Assembly: GCA_027488265.1 (NCBI GenBank)
Contig: JAIYCA010000077.1
Span: forward strand, 1-9,286
Source: Planctomycetaceae bacterium
Lineage (GTDB): Bacteria; Planctomycetota; Phycisphaerae; Phycisphaerales; SM1A02
Direction of reading: 5' to 3'
Length of the DNA: 9,286 bases
Each line of letters starts with the position of its first letter. Within the stretch, counting starts at the first letter, position 1. The notes below the pieces were generated by a model. The model was not told the DNA's origin and made no database searches. It saw only the letters and a program-made list of their open reading frames with translations. This document shows positions 6,452 through 9,286 of this stretch, piece after piece. A program made the position numbers and the translations under genes.

Positions 6452-7141
6452 TCAAGATTTCACACTGCTCATGGAAGGAGATGCCGACGCAGCATCGGCA
6501 TCCTTCGGTCGAAACAGCGCGACCATTTCATCGACGGCTGCAAGCATTTCGTCAGACGTCGCAATCGCGCGATTGCGTACAAGGGCGTACGCACTCGTCG
6601 CAGGGATCGCGATGAGGAGTCCCCAGAACGTTGTGACAAGCGCGGTGCCGATGCCGCCCGCAAGCAGCACCGGATCTGCAGCGCCGCCCGTCGAAGCGAT
6701 CGTCTGAAACGCCACGATCATGCCGTAGACCGTGCCGAAGAGCCCGATCATCGGCGCAACTTGCCCAAGCACGTTGAGCCGCTCAAGTTCGCGCAGTCGC
6801 GCAGAAAGAAGTTCGTCGGCGGCGGTTTCGGCGGCGTGGGTCATTGCATCAGCGCCGCGCGGTGCGTGTTCGAGTGTGCGCGCAAGCACGATCGAAAGAT
6901 CGCTGGAACCGCGCCCGCTGCGCTCGATCGCTTCTCGGTATCGGCCCGCGCTGAGCAGGCCACGCAGCGCGTCGGTCTCGCCATCAGGCAGCGTCGCGCG
7001 ACGACGGTTCGTCGAGAGTGCGAGCGAAATGAGCACAACGTTCGCAAGCGAGAGAAGAAGCAGCAGCCAAATCATGGCGCTGCCGATCCACTCCAGACTT
7101 CCATCGCTGTTCGTTGAGTAGAAAAAGATGCCGCCGTTCAT
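6452..7141 (-). CDS. exbB: ExbB/TolQ/MotA family proton channel protein
   Basis: The gene encodes 229 residues of an inner-membrane channel subunit. There are three transmembrane helices: about 18-42 (WIGSAMIWLLLLLSLANVVLISL), about 124-150 and about 162-186. The family signature is clear in the last two: APMIGLFGTVYGMIVAF (129-145) and GIGTALVTTFWGLLIAIPA (163-181). The loop between helices 1 and 2 is cytoplasmic, about 80 residues, as in ExbB. The C-terminal tail (about 187-229) is short and ends in a Ser/Ala-rich run. It starts 18 bp after the vWA gene stop, so co-transcription is very likely. The ribosome site before ATG at 7141 is weak. With the two ExbD proteins it should form the proton-driven motor. 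Its partner is probably the vWA protein encoded just upstream, since no classical TonB is seen. Confidence 0.93.
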   Translation of the reverse strand: MNGGIFFYSTNSDGSLEWIGSAMIWLLLLLSLANVVLISLALSTNRRRATLPDGETDALRGLLSAGRYREAIERSGRGSSDLSIVLARTLEHAPRGADAMTHAAETAADELLSARLRELERLNVLGQVAPMIGLFGTVYGMIVAFQTIASTGGAADPVLLAGGIGTALVTTFWGLLIAIPATSAYALVRNRAIATSDEMLAAVDEMVALFRPKDADAASASPSMSSVKS

Positions 7142-7159
7142 GCGTCTCGTGTCCTCTAT

Positions 7160-8251
7160 TCACCGCGATGAACGCGGATCTTTCGCCGTTGGTGCGTCGA
7201 GTAACGTCGCCTCGCGCGAGATGAATCGGAATCCGCCGGAACCACCACTCGTAGGAAAGTGTTCCGCTGCAACTGCTTCGAGCGTACCGCCAGGGTCGAC
7301 CTCAAGGAACTGAATGCACTGAATCGTCGCGCGGCGATTTCCGTTGCGCGGGTCGCGCGGGTTCAGTCGATCGAGGAGCGCGAGCATGGACGCGCGATCG
7401 AGCTCATGGCGACCAGGGCCAGTGATCGTGGTCGAAAGGAGAAAGACGCAGTCGGCGCCGCAGCGCAACGCTTCGGTCAATGCTTCGATGGGGCTCGATC
7501 GACCGCTTGGGACGACATCGTTGCGAAGCCACGCGACCGCGGCCGCGCGTTCAGCCTTACTCGCGTTGCGCAGCGCCGCGGGCGTTCCACCGAACGTCGT
7601 CGCGCCGTCACGCCGAAATGCGATCACTGCAAACTGCTGCGTTGGCTCGAGTCGCGCAAGCGAGCGCTCCACTTCATCGACGATCGCAGGGAAACTTCCG
7701 ACCATCGAACCGGACGCATCGACGACGTAGGCAACTTTCGTGGCATTTCCGGCGACGAGACCAGCGAAACTCGCGCCGGCTCGCGTTGCAGGGGATTCGT
7801 TGATCGATGTCTCTGCGCGGAATCGCCGCGCGAGCCCGTCGAGCGCCGCGTTGCGCGGTCCGCCAGCTTCGAGCGCACGCAAGCGGGCATCGAGTTCGTC
7901 GGCGGAACGCATCGCGTTCGTGTTCGCGCGTGCGTCAGTTTGCGCCGCGCTTGGCGCGTTCGATGTCGAAGCGCGAGGCGTCGGGCGCGCGGGCGCAGGC
8001 TGGAAGAAATCGGCGGTGAGCACGATCGGCGGAGGTTCCTCGCGCAACGCTCCCGAGACGCCCCACGCGGTACCAAGGAGGGCTATTGCGATCGCGCCGT
8101 GCAGCGCAAGCGAGACAACGACGGCTCGTGTGGTGCCGCGCGATGAAGCTGCGGCCGTTCCTCTTCGCGTGGACAGCGATGCTGCATTTGTCGCGTGCGT
8201 GCGCGAACCCACAGTCGGTTCGAGTTCAGCGTTGCCGTCGCGCGCATCCAT
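7160..8251 (-). CDS. von Willebrand factor A domain protein with a TonB-like membrane anchor
   Basis: The gene encodes 363 residues. Residues 1-42 are a polar cytoplasmic tail. One transmembrane helix spans about 43-67. Inside it, Ser47-x3-His51-Gly-Ala and Leu58 reproduce three of the four conserved TonB anchor positions (Ser16, His20, Leu27; the fourth, Ser31, is Ala62 here), the part of TonB that meets ExbB/ExbD. A linker rich in Pro, Ala and Thr (about 71-110; EEPPPIV, PAPARPTPR) recalls the TonB spacer. The periplasmic end is a vWA domain (about 172-345) with VAYVVDASGSM; Asp178, Ser180 and Ser182 form the first MIDAS motif. The usual MIDAS Thr region reads SGRSSPIEAL, and the third motif, usually SDG, reads LLSTT, so the metal site is incomplete. 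There is no TonB C-terminal domain. AAGGAG (8258-8263) 6 nt before ATG supports the start. The vWA call is firm; motor coupling is inference from the anchor and neighbours. Confidence 0.88.
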   Translation of the reverse strand: MDARDGNAELEPTVGSRTHATNAASLSTRRGTAAASSRGTTRAVVVSLALHGAIAIALLGTAWGVSGALREEPPPIVLTADFFQPAPARPTPRASTSNAPSAAQTDARANTNAMRSADELDARLRALEAGGPRNAALDGLARRFRAETSINESPATRAGASFAGLVAGNATKVAYVVDASGSMVGSFPAIVDEVERSLARLEPTQQFAVIAFRRDGATTFGGTPAALRNASKAERAAAVAWLRNDVVPSGRSSPIEALTEALRCGADCVFLLSTTITGPGRHELDRASMLALLDRLNPRDPRNGNRRATIQCIQFLEVDPGGTLEAVAAEHFPTSGGSGGFRFISREATLLDAPTAKDPRSSR

Positions 8252-8257
8252 CAGGAG

Positions 8258-8263
8258 CTCCTT
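8258..8263 (-). promoter_or_regulatory. Ribosome binding site of the vWA gene, within a 10-bp palindrome
   Basis: AAGGAG on the - strand lies 6 nt before ATG at 8251. It overlaps the palindrome AGGAGCTCCT (8253-8262), so the site could pair weakly with itself. The 69-bp gap upstream holds a TAGGAT -10-like box on the - strand but no good -35 box, so an internal promoter is only possible. Confidence 0.6.
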
Positions 8264-8320
8264 GGGGAAATCCTACGGTCGACGGGTGTGCGAAACGCCC
8301 GCGCGACGTGAACTGCGCGT

Positions 8321-9019
8321 TCACTCTCCATCGCCGCCGTCGTCACCACCGCGACCACGGAAGATGAAGCCATCGAGGCTCCACTTGCCAGGGCCGGTCA
8401 GCGTCAGACCCGCCGCGAGGACGATCAGGCTGAGTTGGCTCAACGCTTGGCTGCGCGCAAACGCGGAGTTTGGATCCGTGGGGGTCCAAAGCGACGACCA
8501 CGCATTGGGAATCGACGGCGTTGCGAGGATGAGGAGCGCAATCGCCCAAAGCAGCAGGCCGCCCGACCAAATGCGGCTGAAGAGACCGACGAGAAGGAAC
8601 GCGCCGCCGAGGAGTTCGAAGACGGTGATCGTCCACGCCCAGACGTGGGGCTTCGGAAGTCGGAGTCGATCGAGCGTGAGCGTCAGCTCATGAAGCGCGC
8701 GCGCTTGGTAGCCCGCAGCGTCGGCGGCGACAAGCGGGACCGGTGGTGTGTCTTGCGCGATCGGGGCGCGAACGCGAACGATGCCCGTCGATGACGCGGT
8801 TGCCGTGCCGCCGAAATCACCGTCGAGATGGCGGAAATCGTCCGAGGTTTGTTCGGCCGAGACGACGCCGAGTTCGCGCAATCGAGCACCCGCGTCACCA
8901 GAGAATTGCCCCATCTCCATCGCGTGGTGCCAACCCACGGGAACGAACGCGAGGAAGAGGATGATTCTCGCGAGAAGCGGCACGAAGTTGGCTGCGGCCT
9001 GTTGGCTGAACTTCTTCAT
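8321..9019 (-). CDS. DoxX family membrane protein with a large loop insertion
   Basis: The gene encodes 232 residues with four probable transmembrane helices: about 12-33 (FVPLLARIILFLAFVPVGWHHA), about 127-147, about 151-168 and about 190-208. The C-terminal TGPGKWSLDGFIF matches the 'GPG.WSLD' ending typical of DoxX/DoxD-like proteins, and ELLGGAFLLVGLFSR resembles the conserved second helix. Most DoxX proteins are near 130-160 residues. The extra length here is a polar insertion of about 80-90 residues (about 35-122) between helices 1 and 2, plus an acidic Gly/Asp tail. The biochemical role of the family is poorly defined; some members are linked to thiosulfate:quinone reduction or redox stress. 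ATG at 9019 has a modest GAG site before it. The gene is 69 bp upstream of the vWA gene in the same direction and could be the first gene of the operon or a separate unit. Confidence 0.82.
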   Translation of the reverse strand: MKKFSQQAAANFVPLLARIILFLAFVPVGWHHAMEMGQFSGDAGARLRELGVVSAEQTSDDFRHLDGDFGGTATASSTGIVRVRAPIAQDTPPVPLVAADAAGYQARALHELTLTLDRLRLPKPHVWAWTITVFELLGGAFLLVGLFSRIWSGGLLLWAIALLILATPSIPNAWSSLWTPTDPNSAFARSQALSQLSLIVLAAGLTLTGPGKWSLDGFIFRGRGGDDGGDGE

Positions 9020-9080
9020 GACTTCTCGTGTGTGCTTGGGTTCCCCGTGACGGGAGTTGAAGGTGGATGTCGAACGCGGA

Positions 9081-9119
9081 CGAGGAGGTCGGGCGAGGAG
9101 GTCGGGCGAGGAGGGCGAA
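9081..9119 (+). repeat. 13-bp tandem direct repeat, nearly three copies
   Basis: CGAGGAGGTCGGG occurs at 9081-9093 and again, identical, at 9094-9106. A third, degenerate unit (CGAGGAGGGCGAA) fills 9107-9119. The run is purine-rich and lies about 60-100 bp upstream of the DoxX start on the opposite strand. Confidence 0.85.
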
Positions 9120-9214
9120 CTGCCGGAACGGTGACGAGTTCCGAGTGGAGACCGAAGCGTGGCAGATCGCCCGTCGGCACGAAAGAGGGGAATCGGCTCA
9201 AAGGTCGTTTCTCG

Positions 9215-9220
9215 TACAAT
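9215..9220 (+). promoter_or_regulatory. Candidate -10 box for tRNA-Leu
   Basis: TACAAT lies 10 bp before the first base of the tRNA and matches five of six bases of the sigma-70 -10 consensus. The -35 region 16-18 bp upstream (about 9191-9198) is poor, so the call rests on the -10 box and its position. Confidence 0.4.
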
Positions 9221-9230
9221 CTCCGCCTCC

Positions 9231-9286
9231 GCGGGCGTGGCGGAATTGGCAGACGCACGGGATTTAGGTTCCCGTGGGGTAACACC
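9231..9286 (+). tRNA. tRNA-Leu (anticodon UAG), 5' part, truncated by the window edge
   Basis: The acceptor strand GCGGGCG begins at 9231. It is followed by a D-arm typical of leucine tRNAs (GGCGGAATTGGCAGACGC). The anticodon stem CGGGA (9258-9262) pairs with TCCCG (9270-9274) around the loop TTTAGGT, giving anticodon TAG at 9265-9267, which reads CUN leucine codons. The window ends in the start of the long variable arm expected for a class II tRNA. The T-arm and the 3' acceptor strand are not seen. Confidence 0.95.

Larger units (their letters stand above)
9020..9230. other. Divergent intergenic region between the DoxX gene and tRNA-Leu
   Basis: The DoxX gene reads left and the tRNA reads right from this 211-bp stretch, so promoters for both should lie here. 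A -10-like box for the tRNA is visible (9215-9220), and a 13-bp direct repeat occupies 9081-9119. I found no convincing promoter for the DoxX gene and no convincing protein gene. Confidence 0.5.

Noticed and set aside
5849..7117. Long + strand open frame opposite the exbB/exbD genes
   Set aside because: The opposite strand encodes clear ExbB and ExbD proteins; this frame is Arg/His-rich with no recognisable domain.
7163..7177. Small hairpin (CCGCG/CGCGG, 5 bp) at the end of the vWA gene as an operon terminator
   Set aside because: The stem is short, has no U-tract in the right place, and exbB follows within 18 bp of the stop.
7740..8693. + strand open frame across the vWA and DoxX genes
   Set aside because: It crosses two well-supported genes on the other strand and shows no motif or ribosome site.
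9016..9285. - strand open frame running through the tRNA and the region before the DoxX gene
   Set aside because: It lies antisense to a clear tRNA and the 13-bp repeats, is Pro/Arg-rich and has no motif.

Overview
The window most likely comes from a planctomycete, probably of the Phycisphaerae. The DNA is GC-rich. A secreted protein carries a dockerin-like 'GDLDNN..VDGYDLATLLSNFG' loop just after its signal peptide, an arrangement I associate with that group. An ExbB/ExbD/vWA cluster with a DoxX neighbour also fits. The assignment rests on protein style only.

Layout, left to right. (1) Positions 1-93 hold the end of a Y-family DNA polymerase (DinB-like) gene on the + strand. (2) Positions 266-1588 (+) encode a secreted protein made of signal peptide, dockerin-like loop, IPT/TIG domain and FGE-sulfatase (SUMF1-like) domain. 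Its signal-peptide region is built on a 15-bp tandem repeat. (3) The convergent gap 1589-1701 contains a 63-nt, almost fully paired hairpin at 1632-1694. (4) From 8251 down to 1702 there is a tight six-gene block on the - strand, transcribed in the order: TonB-anchored vWA protein, ExbB, ExbD, second ExbD, 923-residue exported helical protein, HEPN-like/CBS-pair protein. (5) A DoxX-family membrane protein gene (8321-9019, -) lies 69 bp upstream and may be co-transcribed. (6) The + strand ends in a truncated tRNA-Leu(UAG) starting at 9231.

How the genes may work together: ExbB with two ExbD proteins forms a proton-driven motor of the TonB/Tol/Mot class. Such motors normally energise a TonB protein, but no TonB C-terminal domain is encoded here. 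Instead, the first gene of the block has a transmembrane segment with the TonB S-x3-H-G-A signature, followed by a Pro/Ala-rich linker and a vWA domain with a DASGS metal site. The inferred model is that the motor drives a vWA effector in the periplasm, possibly working with the large exported helical protein. The CBS protein at the operon end may sense nucleotides. Three gene junctions overlap (4, 11 and 11 bp), which suggests translational coupling and a single functional unit. No TonB-dependent receptor is visible in the window, so the substrate or target is unknown.
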